The translations under genes were made by a program, and so were the position numbers. Below the pieces are notes generated by a model. It worked only from the letters and a program-made list of their open reading frames with translations, had not been told where the DNA came from and made no database searches. From Papio anubis (lineage: Eukaryota > Chordata > Mammalia > Primates > Cercopithecidae): a DNA stretch of 64,000 bases. Below, piece by piece: positions 1-12,232 of this stretch; position 1 is the stretch's first letter, and every line of letters begins with the position of its first letter. The stretch lies in contig NC_044988.1 of the NCBI RefSeq assembly GCF_008728515.1, positions 34,699,159 through 34,763,158 on the forward strand, given 5' to 3'.

Positions 1-1130
1 TTAAGGCACTGAGCCAGGATCTGAGATTTCAGAGTTCTCTAAGTGAGCTTAAAAAAGTGGAATCTTGTGGTTTTGCTTCAGAAGAAGGATGAATGTGTCT
101 GCTTCTGGAAATGGACATTAGCAGGGCTTCCCATAAAACTCTGTTGACTGCTGCAAGTTTAGAATAGAGGTTGCACTGGTGAACTCAGTTGCTGCCACAC
201 CTCATGGTCTGAGGAAGCTGGCCCTTCCAGTCAGAGACAGTGCCTGAGAGGAGACAGCTGAAGCCTCAGCTCAGCAGTGTGTGAGCTTGTCTGCCTCTGC
301 AAACTGTCATTTTATCCAGCATCTGTAGGTTTGCCTTGCCAGATACCACATCAAAGCCTAACCTCTACAGGTGGCTAATGGAACACAGCAAAAAAAAAAA
401 TCACTAAGGGAGCTCATTAACTTTACGATGTAAGACCAAACTAAACAAGTAAAATATGTGGCTCCTACTGATGAGCCACAGGGATGAGACAGAAGAATGT
501 AGTAAATTAAGAAGAAAATTATTAAGAACTTTCAGAAAATGTAATTAGAACATACTCAGAATATTTCAGAGCTAAAAATTTCCTAAGAGAAAAATTCAAC
601 AGATGAACTGATAAATAACCCCTTGTGAGAGCTGAATCTTTTGTTCCAGAAGATCAAAGAGAAATAATTTCATAATGTAAGACACATAGAAATAAAATTA
701 TTTTTGAAAAGATAAGCGACCTGCAGGAACAAATTCAAGAGGTTTGTGAATGAGTGTTATAGAAAGAAAAAAAAAGAAAGAAAACAAGACAGAACAAGTG
801 TTAGTTTAGGAAATAATAGAAGAAACTTCCCTAGTTTAGAAACACTTGAGGTTGTCAGATTGAAAAGGCTGAGACTTAGATACATTTGATTGCGGGTGGG
901 GCTGTGTGGAAAAAGTTTAATGAAAAAACATACATATCTAGAGATAATGTACAGAAATAACTGAATTTCAGTCATGAGAAAAATCATTCAGAGAAAAGAG
1001 AAAGAGAATCACATTAACAATAGACTTCTCACCACTAACCCTAGAAACTTAAAGGAACATTAGAACAATATCTCATAGCCACGAAAAAAGAATCTCTAAC
1101 AATCCTGTACCTAGATAGGATGTCCTTTAT
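1..1130 (+). repeat. Ancient L1M-type LINE remnant, 5'/ORF1 side
   Basis: From about 480 to 1130 the text follows an old L1 ORF1 region in sense: a stretch resembling 'aacttcccta-gtttagaaac' and a 'gattgaaaaggct' motif, then 'agacttctcaccactaaccc' and 'agaacaatatct'. It is heavily mutated with no open frame. Bases 1-480 may be the same element's 5' part, but I cannot show this. Confidence 0.5.
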
Positions 1131-1379
1131 CTCGGTTAAGTAATGGTATGTTCAGTTAGTTTATTTCATTTAATATGGGAATGCCTTGGTATTGGAGCTA
1201 CAGTGAACAGGACAAGCAAGTGGACATGTAACTAATTCCTAGGTTAGTGAGAGATAGATGATAAACAAGTCTAAACAAGAAAATGAAACGTGATGACCAT
1301 ACCATCCATGTTAGGTGTTTGCAATGCTTAGGGACAATTATTATCTGTATTAATATTCATATTAATACTAATAAAAACT
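1131..1379. other. Intronic stretch, nothing recognised
   Basis: No exon or confident repeat was seen. Around 1190-1275 a weak resemblance to L2 ('ctacagtgaacaggacaa') is possible. Confidence 0.3.
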
Positions 1380-2470
1380 TCCTACGGAAGACCATCCTAT
1401 TGATAAATGGACAAACAAGGCAACTTGCAGAAGAAAGAAGTATGAAGCGCCAATAAAAATGAAAAGATAAGCATCACTAGCAAGGAAACAAATGGAAATT
1501 AAAATAAGACCGTTTTTCGCCAATCTAATGCAGGCATAAACAGGAATTCTAAGAACAATTAGAGTGATACTGGGAATTAATATAATTTTTTTGATAAATT
1601 TGGCAATACTTATTGAAACGAATGTGCATATATGTACACTTTGACTTGGCAATCCTACCTAAAGGAAAGTACCCCACAAAATATATATGCACCAAAACAT
1701 AAGGAGATATATATATACACACACATAAGGAGAGAGAGATATATATGTATATAAAAATGTTTGTTACAGCATCGTCTGTAGTTGCCAAAGGTCCATCAAG
1801 AAAAGAATAGCAAAGTAAATATGAAATTTCCATACTTTGGAATATCACACAAATACTAAAAATAATAATAAGTGTATCTATGAATGTGGAAGAACAATCA
1901 GAAAACTCTAAGTGAAAAAAAAAATCAAATGGCATGGTAATGTGTAAATTAAGATTCCAATTTTGTGTGAAAATAATAAAAGTTCCTGTATTTATCAATT
2001 TAAAAATTTACTCATTTCTGAGTTAGAATCCAATGCAGACATTTAAAATCAAATTACAGAAGAATGTCAAGTTTATACATTTGTGATAAAATACCATAAA
2101 AGCAGATTATAAAACTGTGTGATAGCTTTATATGAGGAAAAAATTATATTTTAGATAACCCTCTACTTAAGAAACTAACAGATTTATCAACTGCTCATCA
2201 ACCAGTTACATTAGCAGTCATTTACAGTATCATCAGTTTGGATTTAAAAACAGACAGACTTCAGTAGAAGTCTAATATGCTATAAAATATGAGAGTTTCT
2301 GCAAATGTCCCTGGAAAAGACATAAGGACTACATAAAAATTAATAATGATTATCTGTGAATAGTGAAACTATTGGCAGTTTATTTTTGTTACTTTCTGTG
2401 TTTCTCGGGTTTTTTTCATTGAACATGGAGAAATTTGTCATTCATAACAAAAAACATTTAACAAAAATTC
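1380..2470 (+). repeat. Ancient L1M 3' end (sense)
   Basis: Degenerate ORF2 C-terminal and 3' UTR sequence with recognisable pieces: a 'gttacagcatcgtctgtagt' stretch, 'ggtccatcaagaaaagaata', 'gtgaaaaaaaaaatcaaatg', and a 3' UTR-like 'acatggagaaatttgtcatt'. An AT-rich tract with (TA) and (CA) runs lies at 1700-1755. Divergence is high, so the subfamily is uncertain. Confidence 0.55.
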
Positions 2471-2668
2471 ATTTATGATCCTATATGAATTTTAAAATTC
2501 ATATAAGCTAAAATGTTAATTCATGTTTTAAATAACCCAAGTAAGGATGAATTAAGTCAATAGAAGCAGGTCAGCATTTACTCAATATATTTAATACAAG
2601 CCAGATTACTATGACTAATATTATATTTATCTTAACATCTCCACAAAGTTCTAGAAATAAGACAGTGG

Positions 2669-3123
2669 TGAAAGGATAATAAAAACTTAGGACCCCAATT
2701 CACCACGCCAAAAGGGAAAAAATAAGCTGAAAGCCCAGTCACGTAAGAAACTGCCTTTCCTTTTGTTCCTAAGCTGATAACTACAGATAAAAGGTTAGGT
2801 TAGCTACTCCACAAGTAACTACTTATGTTCACCTTATCTTATTTAAAGTGCCTGTTTAATGATGCCAGATGAATACATAATTGACTATTCCTCTACTTGC
2901 TCTTTTCTTGTGGAACTTGTGGATTACCATACCCTCCTTCTCTCCCCTACAGCCCACTTTTCTCCTTTAAATATTGACACCCTCAAATTCATCTTTGGAG
3001 AAAGGCACAGATCACAGACTGTCACTGTGATTCTGTATTTTTTTCTTCCGAGCATATCCTTAACCTTGGCAAAATAAACTTCTAAATTGATTGAGACCTG
3101 TCTCAGATACTTTTTGGTTTACA
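2669..3123 (+). mobile_element. Probable ERV class I-type LTR (sense)
   Basis: The 455-bp segment starts tgaaagg and ends ggtttaca, in TG...CA fashion. It has LTR-like content: 'ggaccccaattcaccacgcc' near the start, an aataaa signal at about 3073, and an end 'gagacctgtctcagatac' that I associate with MER4-like LTRs. No internal region follows. A 72-codon open frame inside it is incidental. Confidence 0.55.
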
Positions 3124-3127
3124 ACTA

Positions 3128-3610
3128 TGTTAAAGTTTCGGTGCCACAAAAGAAATGGCACTCAAATATAAAATTTTCTTTTTAATTCTCAGCAAGGCAA
3201 TGTAGAAGGGTGCCCCCTTACAGATGGAGCAATGGTGAGCCCACACTTGGACAAGGGAGGGGAAGGGATTCTTATCCCTGACGCACGTGGCCCCTGCTGC
3301 CGTGTTGTTCCCCTGTTGGCTAGGGTTGGACCACACAAGCTAAACTAATTCCAGTTGGCTAATTTAAAGAGAGTAACGGGGTGAGTGATTTGGCGGGAAA
3401 AATGGTTATGGCAGAGCAGGAAATCAGAATGAGTCAGGGTGGAGAATGAGCAGGTAATCGGAATGAATCAGGATGGAATGAGTCAGGGTGGAGCAGGTAA
3501 TTGAAAAAGATTGCCTTATGAGGAAGTTAAGTTTAAAAGTAGAAGGCAAAGAAATTGAACATACTGACATATTGATTCTTTGAAGAGAAAATTAGAACTC
3601 ATATCTAACA
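3128..3610 (-). mobile_element. Solo LTR (ERV class I-like), antisense, with 4-bp duplication
   Basis: A 483-bp element with tg at 3128 and ca at 3610, flanked by direct repeats acta (3124-3127 and 3611-3614), as expected for class I ERV integration. Read on the minus strand it ends in a stretch containing gtggcaccgaaactttaaca. CpG content is higher than its surroundings. Bases 3414-3500 hold an imperfect tandem repeat around 'gagcaggtaatcggaatga'. The family is not identified. Confidence 0.65.
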
Positions 3611-3614
3611 ACTA

Positions 3615-4254
3615 TAAGTAATAAATAAGTGAAATAAAAATTGGATTTTCAGTAGCCAAAAATATTAAATTATTTTGTTACTCTTGTATGTACTTTATTT
3701 CTTCAACTTAAGGCAAGTATAATTTCTTCTAACTTCTTTGTTGTCTTAATATTAGAGTAATATAAAAGGTAGTCACTTAATAAATTAATGTGAAATTATT
3801 TCTGATATAAAAATGAAGCTATCAGACTGTTCCCTCTTTACTGTCTGTGAGAATTTTAGGGGGGAAAACTGCATACAAAATGGCCTACAAATAAGATGGA
3901 GCAATCAGATGTAAAAACTAGTGTACCAGTTGCTTGAACTTTCACTGAACTCTTCTTTGAAAGATGAGGAAGAGTTTTAATTATATACTGAATATAAAAA
4001 TTATCCTATTCATAATTTGCATACAGCACATTTGTAGTCAGTGGTAATTTATTGATCTTGAAACCACCTTTGCAAAAATAACAATGAGAAAATTATAACA
4101 GTAAAAGAAATCTAATCTAACTAACCCCCATCTTGCCTTTAACCTCCCAACTGCCCTTAGTCGTTCCTGGGCCTGGGCCATGCCAACTTTAGGAGAAATT
4201 TATAGTTTAAATGATAATGGCCCTTCCTCAAAACTAAACCACCTTTGTAAAGCT
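3615..4254. other. Intronic stretch, nothing recognised
   Basis: AT-rich sequence with no exon, RNA gene or repeat that I can name. Confidence 0.4.
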
Positions 4255-4376
4255 AATGAAAGACGAGGTCTTGCTGTGTTGCCCAGACTGGTCTCAATCT
4301 CCTGGGCTTAAGCGATATGCCCACCTCAGACTCCCAAAGTGCCGGGATGACAGGTGTGAGCCACTGCACCTGGCCT
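4255..4376 (-). mobile_element. Alu fragment (monomer-like), antisense
   Basis: Runs from 'gacgaggtcttgctgtgttg' to 'gccactgcacctggcc', about 120 bp: one Alu arm without the second. Divergence suggests an old J-type copy. Confidence 0.8.
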
Positions 4377-4544
4377 GGATAAGCGAACTTCCTAGGTAAC
4401 CAAAGATTTATTGCATTCTGAAACTTTACTAATTGAATGATTCTTTTCCTCAAATATACCGTATAGTTTTTTATCCTTGTATGAAATATATTGAATATGA
4501 ATTAACTATGTACTTGAAGGTTAAATTTTATAATTATAGTAGTA

Positions 4545-4740
4545 AATTTTGGGAGGTGTCTGTGTTCTAGGCACTATTATAAGTGCTTTACATGTATTAA
4601 AATTAATTTATTATTCATAACAGTCCTCTCAAGATGGATACTTTTATATTCCCATCATACAGTTGAGCAAACTAGGGTACAGAGAGATTGAGTAACCTGC
4701 TCAAGAATACATGGCTAATAATGAAATGTTAGTAATATTT
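4545..4740 (-). repeat. MIR, antisense
   Basis: The text follows the reverse complement of MIR: 'ctaggcactattataagtgc', 'tttacatgtatta', 'cagttgagcaaactagggta', 'gagtaacctgctcaagaata'. Confidence 0.8.
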
Positions 4741-4839
4741 TAAAAGCTCTATTTCTGCATCATTAATAGAGCCATAGCCTTCTCCTTATCAATTTGTATC
4801 TTAAAAAGAAATCTCACTGACATTTTTTTAATGGGATGT

Positions 4840-7800
4840 GAAGAAAAAAATTGCTTTACTGTTTTAACTATCTCATCTCTCTCAAAACCAACGACTGATC
4901 TGCTTTCTATCACTGCCAGTTACTTTGTGTTTTCTGGTTTTATATAAATTAAGTCATACAATATATACTTATTTTTTCTAGTTTCTCTCAGCATATTTTG
5001 AGATTCATCCATTTTGTTGTGAATCAGTAATTCATTGTGAGTATTAGTTTATTTTACGGATTTCTCACAGTTGGTTTATCCATTCATCTGTTGATGGACA
5101 GTTTGAGTTGTTTCCAGTTTGGGGCTGTAACAAACAAAACTACATGAACATTGATGTACAGGTCTTTGTACGGATGCATATTTCCTTTTCTCTTGGGTAA
5201 ATATCCATGCGTGGAACAGCTACATTATAAGGTAGAAGTATATTTGACTTTTAAAGGAAATGCCAAACTTTTTTCTGAAGTAGTTATACCATTTTACATT
5301 CCTACCAGCAGTGTATGAGAGTTTCTATTTTCCTCTATCTTTGCCAACATGTGATAGGGTATGCCTTTTTAATTTTAGCCATTCTGGTAGTGGTGTAGTG
5401 GTATCCCATTATAGTTTTAACTTGCATTTTTCTAATAACTAATGATGTTGAACATTTTTCTCATTTGTTTATTTGTTATTTGTGTGTCTTATTTGGTGTG
5501 TGTGTTCAAATCTTTTGCCCATTTTTTTAGATGGGTTCCTTGATTTTTTATTGAGTAAGTTCATCTTTTACATCTTGATATCTGTTCCAGTATAATTAAT
5601 TGAAAAGGTTATCCCTTCTACACAGCATATCTTTTGCACCTTTGTCAAAAATAGTTGTGTATATATGTGTGGGTTTATTCCCATATTCTTTATTCTGTTC
5701 CATGATCTATTTGTATATATTTAACATCATTTTGATTACTCTAGATATATAATAATTTTTGAAATCACACAGTGTTAGATCTCCAACTTTGTTCATTTTC
5801 AAAGTTGCTTTTGCTATTGTAGGCCTTTGTATTTCCATATTAATTTTATGTTCATCTCATCAATTTATACAGAAATGTCTGCTGGGAGTTTGTTTGGGAT
5901 TACATTGAATCTTTGGATCCATTTGGGGAGAGTTGCTGTCTTAGCAATATAAACAAGATGTATTTCTCCGTTTAAGTATTTTTACTTTCAGCAATGTTTT
6001 GTAGTTATCAGTGTACAGGTATTTCATCTCTTTTGCCAGATTTATCCCTAAGTATTTCACAACTTTAATGTTACTGATTTTTTTTTCATTTTCTAATTGT
6101 TCTTATTAGTATATAAAAATGCAGTTGATTTTTCTATATTCGTCTTGTGTCCAGCAGTCATACTAAACTCACTTATTGTAGTCAATTCCATTGGGATTCC
6201 TATGGAAATGACCATGTAAAAAACAGTTTTACTTTTTCTCCCCAATTTATATACCTTTTCTTTCTCTTGTCTGAATTTACTGATTAGACAGTGTTGAATA
6301 TGATGAAGGCATTCAGTCTTTCATCATCAAGAATGATGTTCTAAATATTTCATAAATCTCTTTCATCAAGTTATGGAAGTTTCCCATTTCTTCCTAATTT
6401 ACTGAGAATTTTTAATCAGGAATGGGTGTTGAATTTTGTCTAATGCTTTTAATGCAATGTATTGAGACTGTCATGGTTTTCCTTTTTTAGTTTGTTAATA
6501 AGGTAAATTACATTTGTTGAACTTTGTTAAACCAACCCTGCATTCTTGGATAAACCCCATTTGATTGTGATGTATTTTTTTAATAATGTTGAACTTAATT
6601 TGCTATAATTTTGTTTAGAATATGTTAATGAGGGATCTTGGCCTATAGTTATAATGTCTTTGTCTGGTTTTGTTGTGAGGGTAATGCTGACCTCATAAAA
6701 TGAGATAGGAAGTGGTTCCTTCTCTTCGGTTTTCTGGAAGAGTTTGTATTGAACTGATATTATTTGTTTCTTAAAGAGTTGGTAGAATTTACCAGTGATG
6801 CTATCTCAGCCTAGAGTTTTCTTTGTGGAAAGGATTTGAATTGGAATTACAATTTCTTTAACAGACATTGGCTATTCTTTTCAGTGAACTTTGGTGGTTT
6901 GTGTTTATCAAGGAATTTGTCCATATCATCCAAGTTGTTAAAATTATTGTCATATTAATAATGTGACCTCATTTTTCTTTTAATACCTCTAGAATTTGTA
7001 GTGATGTCACCTCTTTGATTTCTGTTAGTGGTTCTTTTTTGCCTGATTGGTATGACCAGAAGTATGTCAGTTTTAGTGATCTTCTAAAACAATAACAAAA
7101 GAACCCCAGATTTTTATTCATTGATTTAATTTTTCTGTTTTCTATTTGATTGATTACCATTCTGAGCTCTGTTATTTGCTTGCTCCCACACCCCCCACTA
7201 CTTGCTTTGGATGTCATTTACTATAGTGTAATTTGTTTCTAGTTTAAGCTTGTCATTGATTTGAGATTTTCCTTTTTTTCTAATATAAGTATCTTAAGGC
7301 TGTAAATTTCCTCTTTAGTGTTGCTTTAGCAGCATCCCACAAATTTTGGTATGATGTGTTTTTTAAATTTCCTTTTTTCTCCTTTGATTCATGGGTTATT
7401 TAGAAGTATGCAGTTTAGCTTCAAAATATTTGTGGGCTTTCCATAATTTTTTTTTATTTGTTTCTAGTTTTGTTCTGTTGGGATCAGGAAACATATATTA
7501 TACACATTTTATTTTTATACATGGTATAAACCCCAGCATATACTGCTATTATTCTTGTTTTAAAGCCTGTTATCTTTTAAAGAAACTTAAGTGAAGCAAA
7601 TGAAATTTGAATTTAATTATTTTTTTCTGACTCCTACCCCTGTCATTTGGGGACTCTGTTTATATGTATATTGGGCTACATTAAATTGTCCCTCAGTTCA
7701 CTGATTCTGTTTCTGTTTTATTTTGGGGGTTTTTTGGTGTGTGTTTCATTACGGATAATTTTTGTTGCTGTGCTTTTATGATCAATGTCTAACCTGTCAT

Positions 7801-8440
7801 TCATCCAGCCAATGCCTTTTTCATCTCAGATATTTTATTATTTCTGTTTCTAGAGTTTTGTTTGGGTTCTCTATATTGTCTAACCTTTGGAACATATGGA
7901 GTATAGTTCATATATGGAACATATGAAATATAGCAGAAGGTTTTAATGTCCTTTTGTGCTAATTTTAACATCTGATTGAGTTATGCATTGTTTTGATTAG
8001 TTGATTTTTCATTATGTCTCATGTTTGTCTTACTCTTCCTGGACTCTTCATCTTCTTCTCAACTCTGGAAGTCTGCCAGACTTTGTCTTAGTGCCCCTTC
8101 TAAGTGTGCTGACCCAGAAATTCTCACAAGGCAGTAAACTGGGTAAGAGTAGTAGGGTTCACTTCAGTTGTTTCTCATCTCTCAAGGATGACTGGCCTTC
8201 GTTGCTTGATGCCAATGTTTTGAAAACTATTTCATATATTTTGTCTGCTTTTTTTTGTTGTTGTTGTTGTTCTTGTTTCAGATGGGATTATAAATCAGCT
8301 TCAGCTTATTCCTTCTTAGTTGGTAGGAGAAGTCTGGCCTTTTTAAAAAACAAATTAGTACTCTGGTATAAAATAGTGTGTGGTTGTATTAGGAATAATT
8401 TTGATGAGTATTCACGTCAAAAGCTCCTCATCGCGTATAT
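4840..8440 (-). repeat. Ancient L1M LINE, antisense (3' UTR, ORF2, ORF1 side)
   Basis: About 3.6 kb collinear with an old L1 read on the minus strand. The 3' UTR appears at 4900-5160 ('tttctggttttatataaatt', 'gttgatggacagtttgagtt'). ORF2-derived blocks follow ('ttcctaccagcagtgtatga' at 5299; 'gctgtaaatttcctctttag' at 7300), and the ORF1/5' side lies near 7650-8340. The frames are full of stops. Some gaps are present, and more than one fragment may be joined. Confidence 0.75.
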
Positions 8441-9593
8441 TTGAGAGTGATTTATAGCTTTCATCATTTCCATTTAAATATATTCATATCTATGTATGTA
8501 TAAAGTCCAGAAGATTATACCAAAAATGTTTATTAGCTTGGGGGTGGTATGATATGGGGTCACTGATTTTAGGTATTTTTAAATTTTGAACATGTACAAT
8601 AAATTGAAAACAGAAAATATCATTTGCAGGCCAGCATGAAGAATTTAAAGTGCTAGCCTCTTATTTCAGAGTTATTTGAAGCCTCACATGACAATATGTT
8701 GGGATAAAAGATACATCTTTAAATCATCAAATTCTTATCTCTTAAATTAATATGGTAATCTTCCTGATGCATCATTCAGGTTATTAGAGCCAGATGCATA
8801 TGTCTGTCCTTTCTTTCATAATTTAAAAAGTATATCCTAACGGAGAAATGCATTATGGTTTGAATTCTGGGGTATCTGGTGAATGCATATGTGACAGAAT
8901 AATTGGATAATTATAGAGGAAGGTATTGGAACTGCTGCTTCCAGGTAAAGCATTAATTAAACATACTACTTCATTTGCCTCATGACAGTAGGATTTCAGT
9001 TCTTACTGTTTACAGGGAATTATAATTTATGGCACATGCCATACATCAATCACAATTCTTAAAATATATTTAATTTTGGGAAAGAGGGCAAAACTTGGCA
9101 AGTGCCCAAAACAAAACACAAACATGCAATAATAATAACATCAACTATCACTACCTCCAGATTTCACATTCTTCTTTCTAAAATGTAGAATTAGCTGAGG
9201 TAGTTTGTATGGTTTTTCAAACCTACCATTATTAGATTTACAGGTGAAAAATTATACATTAAAATTTAATATCCATACCTGACTGAATTTCTGATGCATT
9301 TGTTAATGTCCTTTTAAATTCTTGTTTCTGGTTATTTCATTCTAAGTATATTTATAGAGACAAATCTGTTTTATCCTCTATTTAAGTAGTGATGTTCTTT
9401 TAATTTTTTTTCCTTTATCCATGTGTATCTATGATAACCTTATCCCTGTAGATCTATGACCCTAATTCATGGATATACAAAAGAAAGGGATAAGAAGACT
9501 TGTCATTTAAATTGCCTACAGAAATCTCTTTGTTTGACCCTTGTGATTAAAACTACATAATCCAGTAGTAGTGTGCCTTGGAGAAAGAAAAAA

Positions 9594-9594
<1 letters not shown>
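8441..9594. other. Intronic stretch, no exon; AG|GT junction at 8944
   Basis: No coding exon recognised. Bases 8929-8950 contain gctgcttccag directly followed by gtaaag, the layout of a ratchet (recursive) splice site, but the tract is short and this may be chance. The rest is AT-rich and unassigned. Confidence 0.3.

Positions 9595-9650
<56 letters not shown>
9595..9650. repeat. (TAGA)14 microsatellite
   Basis: Fourteen uninterrupted tetranucleotide units, 56 bp. Pure arrays of this length are usually length-polymorphic. It lies in an RIC1 intron, 2.5 kb before an exon. Confidence 0.95.
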
Positions 9651-9651
<1 letters not shown>

Positions 9652-9884
9652 TGATTTAAAATATGATAACAGGTAAAAGAACTCCAAATTACTTAGAAAC
9701 ATTCGTTTTGGTGGATTTGTGTGTGTGTGTACATGTTTAAAGAAGGTATTAGGATTGTTGCCTAGAGATTAAGCAATAGTTATATGCTTTATTTGCATTA
9801 TTTTGGGGATGCGAAGAGAAGGCCCACTGTTAACACTGCATAATGACAGATTTAGTATAACAACATTAAGATACTACATTTTGG

Positions 9885-10187
9885 CCAGGTGCAATGGCTC
9901 ATGGCTATAATCCTAGTACTTTAGGAGGCTGAATTAGGAAGATTGCTTGAGCCCAGTAGTTCAAGACCAACCTGAACAACATAGCAAGACCTCATCTCTA
10001 AAAATAATTTAAAAAATGAGCCAAGCTTAGTGGTGCACGTCTGTAGCCCCAGCTACGCAGAAGGCTGAGGCAGCAGAATCACTTGAGTCCAAAAGGTTGA
10101 GACTGCAGTGAGCCAAAATTGTACCACTTCACTTCAGCCTGGGCAATATAGACCCTGTCTCTGAAAAACAACAACAACAAAAATAAA
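9885..10187 (+). mobile_element. AluJ-type, sense
   Basis: Full-length Alu beginning 'ggccaggtgcaatggctcat' and ending in a CAA-interrupted A tail. It has many CpG losses and a 'ttgagcccagtagttcaag' block typical of old J copies. Confidence 0.9.
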
Positions 10188-11246
10188 GCTACTTTTAAAG
10201 GATAATCCATTTACTATCAAACACTTTTTAAATTGTTCAAAGGCTGGACTGTTTATAAAATGTCAAGAATAAATGTCTTAGGGATCTGGAAGTATATGGC
10301 ATTTACTATTCCTACAAAGCCTTAGATATTTAGTAAAGAAGATTGATATATAGAATACCAAAATAGTAAATTGAGCCATTATTTGTCATTTCAGCTAGTG
10401 CACTGTTTATAAAATTTCTAAATGCTGGTGCAAAATGATGCATATTCTCCCTGACATTGTAGTCTTCTAAGCACTTGTTAAGATGCTGAGTATATTATTA
10501 ACATTTGATACTCTGAAATGTTGAACTTTTGGCCCTGAGTAACTAATATTTCAGACAGCATTTTTAGGTTAATGTTATCCATCTTAAGCACTAGATCATA
10601 TTATTTTACTTTTCTAGCTCATATAAGGTAATAGTAAAGTTTAAACATTTTGAATAGTCATTAACGTGTTTAGGGGCAGTATGTGTGAAACTTTTGTTGT
10701 GATTTGATTTGAAGCCATTTTCCTTTTGCTTCCATATTCTCCATATTGCAAGAACATAAAATTGCACATAAAGAATTAGAAAGATGATCTTATCTGAAGA
10801 ATTTTCACCTTTTTTGTTTTGTATCTTAACGGTGTTGAAACTGTAGTTTCAAATACATGATAAAATAGTAAAGTTAATAGTCAAAAAGAAAGCAAACCAC
10901 CTGGCTTTGCTGAAGAAACTAAAGTATTTTCTTGGTCATTCCTTTGAAAAACAGGAAGCCAGAATTAGAAAAATTTGAAACCTTGGATAATTTCTTTGGT
11001 TTTCTTTGGTTCTACTTGGAGTACATGCCCATTTCCCTCTAAAATGATAGGAATTCAGTATTACTGTAAAGTAGTTTGGGCAAAACGCTGCCACTTTACT
11101 CTGTTATGCCTAAAAATGTTTGGCTAGAAACAGCTAATATTTTATACTTACGGAAATGTAAAAGGGTTGTTTGAACTTCACAAATGTATGTCATGACACA
11201 GATGTATGTCATGATCATGTAACAGTACTGTTTTTAATACAATTTT
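10188..11246. other. Intronic stretch, nothing recognised
   Basis: No exon or repeat that I can name; AT-rich unique-looking sequence. Confidence 0.4.
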
Positions 11247-11541
11247 TTTTTTTTGAGACGGAGTCTTGCTCTGTGGCCCAGGCTGGAGTGCAGTGGTGCG
11301 ATCTTGGCTCGCTGCAAGCTCCGCCTCCCAGGTTCACGGCATTCTCCTGCCTCAGCCTCCCGAGTAGCTGGGACTACAGGCGCCCGCCACCACGCCCGGC
11401 CAATTTTTTTTGTATTGTTTTAGTAGAGACAGGGTTTCACCATGTTCGCCACGATGGTCTCAATCTCCTGACCTCGTGATCCGCACTCCTCGGCCTCCCA
11501 AAGTGCTAGGATTACAGGCGTAAGCCACTGCGCCCAGCCTA
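11247..11541 (-). mobile_element. AluY/S-type, antisense
   Basis: Starts with a poly-T tract and 'gagacggagtcttgctctg' and ends 'gccactgcgcccagcct'. Many CpGs are retained ('ggcgcccgccaccacgcccg') and the 'ctgcaagctccgcctccca' block is present, which points to a young copy. 'acaattt' on both sides is a possible short duplication. Confidence 0.92.
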
Positions 11542-12152
11542 CAATTTGTTTTTAAAAAATATTTTGTTAACTTAGAAAAATGAACTAGCTGATATTCAAA
11601 TTTTGGAAATTAAAAGTTTGCTCTGTTTTATGTCTGTATCTTGGGCTATATTTTGTAGTAAATCAGAGACCAAAAGATTGATTTTGAAATATATAAATAT
11701 GCTGTTCTGAAGTTAATACTGTGTAAACTTTGAGTAAGCATTTTCTCTTAACGGTGTAATAAAGCCATAAGTGGCATTGTTGCTTTATAAACTTAGAATA
11801 ATAATTTGCCATATTAGTGCAGAGTTCAAAAAGTACTATATATTTTGCAAAATAATGACTTACTCATTATTGAATAATACACTTATTTGAGAGTATTCGT
11901 GTCTAGAATATTTTATGAAGTACTGATTTCACTGACATATTTTGAAATATTTTCAAATCTGTAAAAACCCTTTTCAACATGGGTTATATTAAACAAGTGA
12001 CTTTTATTTGCATAATTAGGCTATAATTCTCCAAGGGAGGGTACTGGAGAGTAAAATTTTTTTCAAAGTAAGAATTTATAAAATTAAAATTCAAGGTTAC
12101 AGTTATATAAGCCTTACTCTTTAATTCATGATTAATAAAATTTCTCTTTCAG

Positions 12153-12232
12153 ACGGCAAATGGATACATCTTGTTTTTTCATATTACATCTACAAGAGGG
12201 GACAAGTACCTTTATGAACCAGTGTATCCCAA
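12153..12232 (+). CDS. RIC1: RIC1 coding exon (approx. residues 85-111)
   Basis: First RIC1 exon visible. RIC1 binds RGP1 to form the exchange factor that activates RAB6A on Golgi membranes and supports endosome-to-TGN retrograde traffic; human RIC1 loss causes a cleft/cataract/intellectual-disability syndrome linked to procollagen secretion (established knowledge). The sequence shows a polypyrimidine tract and acceptor (ttctctttcag, AG at 12151-12152), an open frame beginning TANGYILFFH and ending EPVYP plus two bases of a Lys codon, then a strong donor gtaagt at 12233. Length is 80 nt; the split AA|A codon is completed at 35606. It belongs to the first beta-propeller blades. The preceding ~84 residues are not in the window. 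Human residue numbers are from memory. No change from my recollection of human RIC1 is evident. Confidence 0.96.

Noticed and set aside
2859..3077. 72-codon open frame
   Set aside because: Inside an LTR; no similarity that I recognise.
8001..8444. 147-codon open frame on the + strand
   Set aside because: It runs antisense through the decayed 5' side of an L1M element, with no splice context or known similarity.
1..12152. Earlier RIC1 exon ending in ...MIAVS
   Set aside because: No sequence encoding it with a donor was found, so it should lie upstream of the window.
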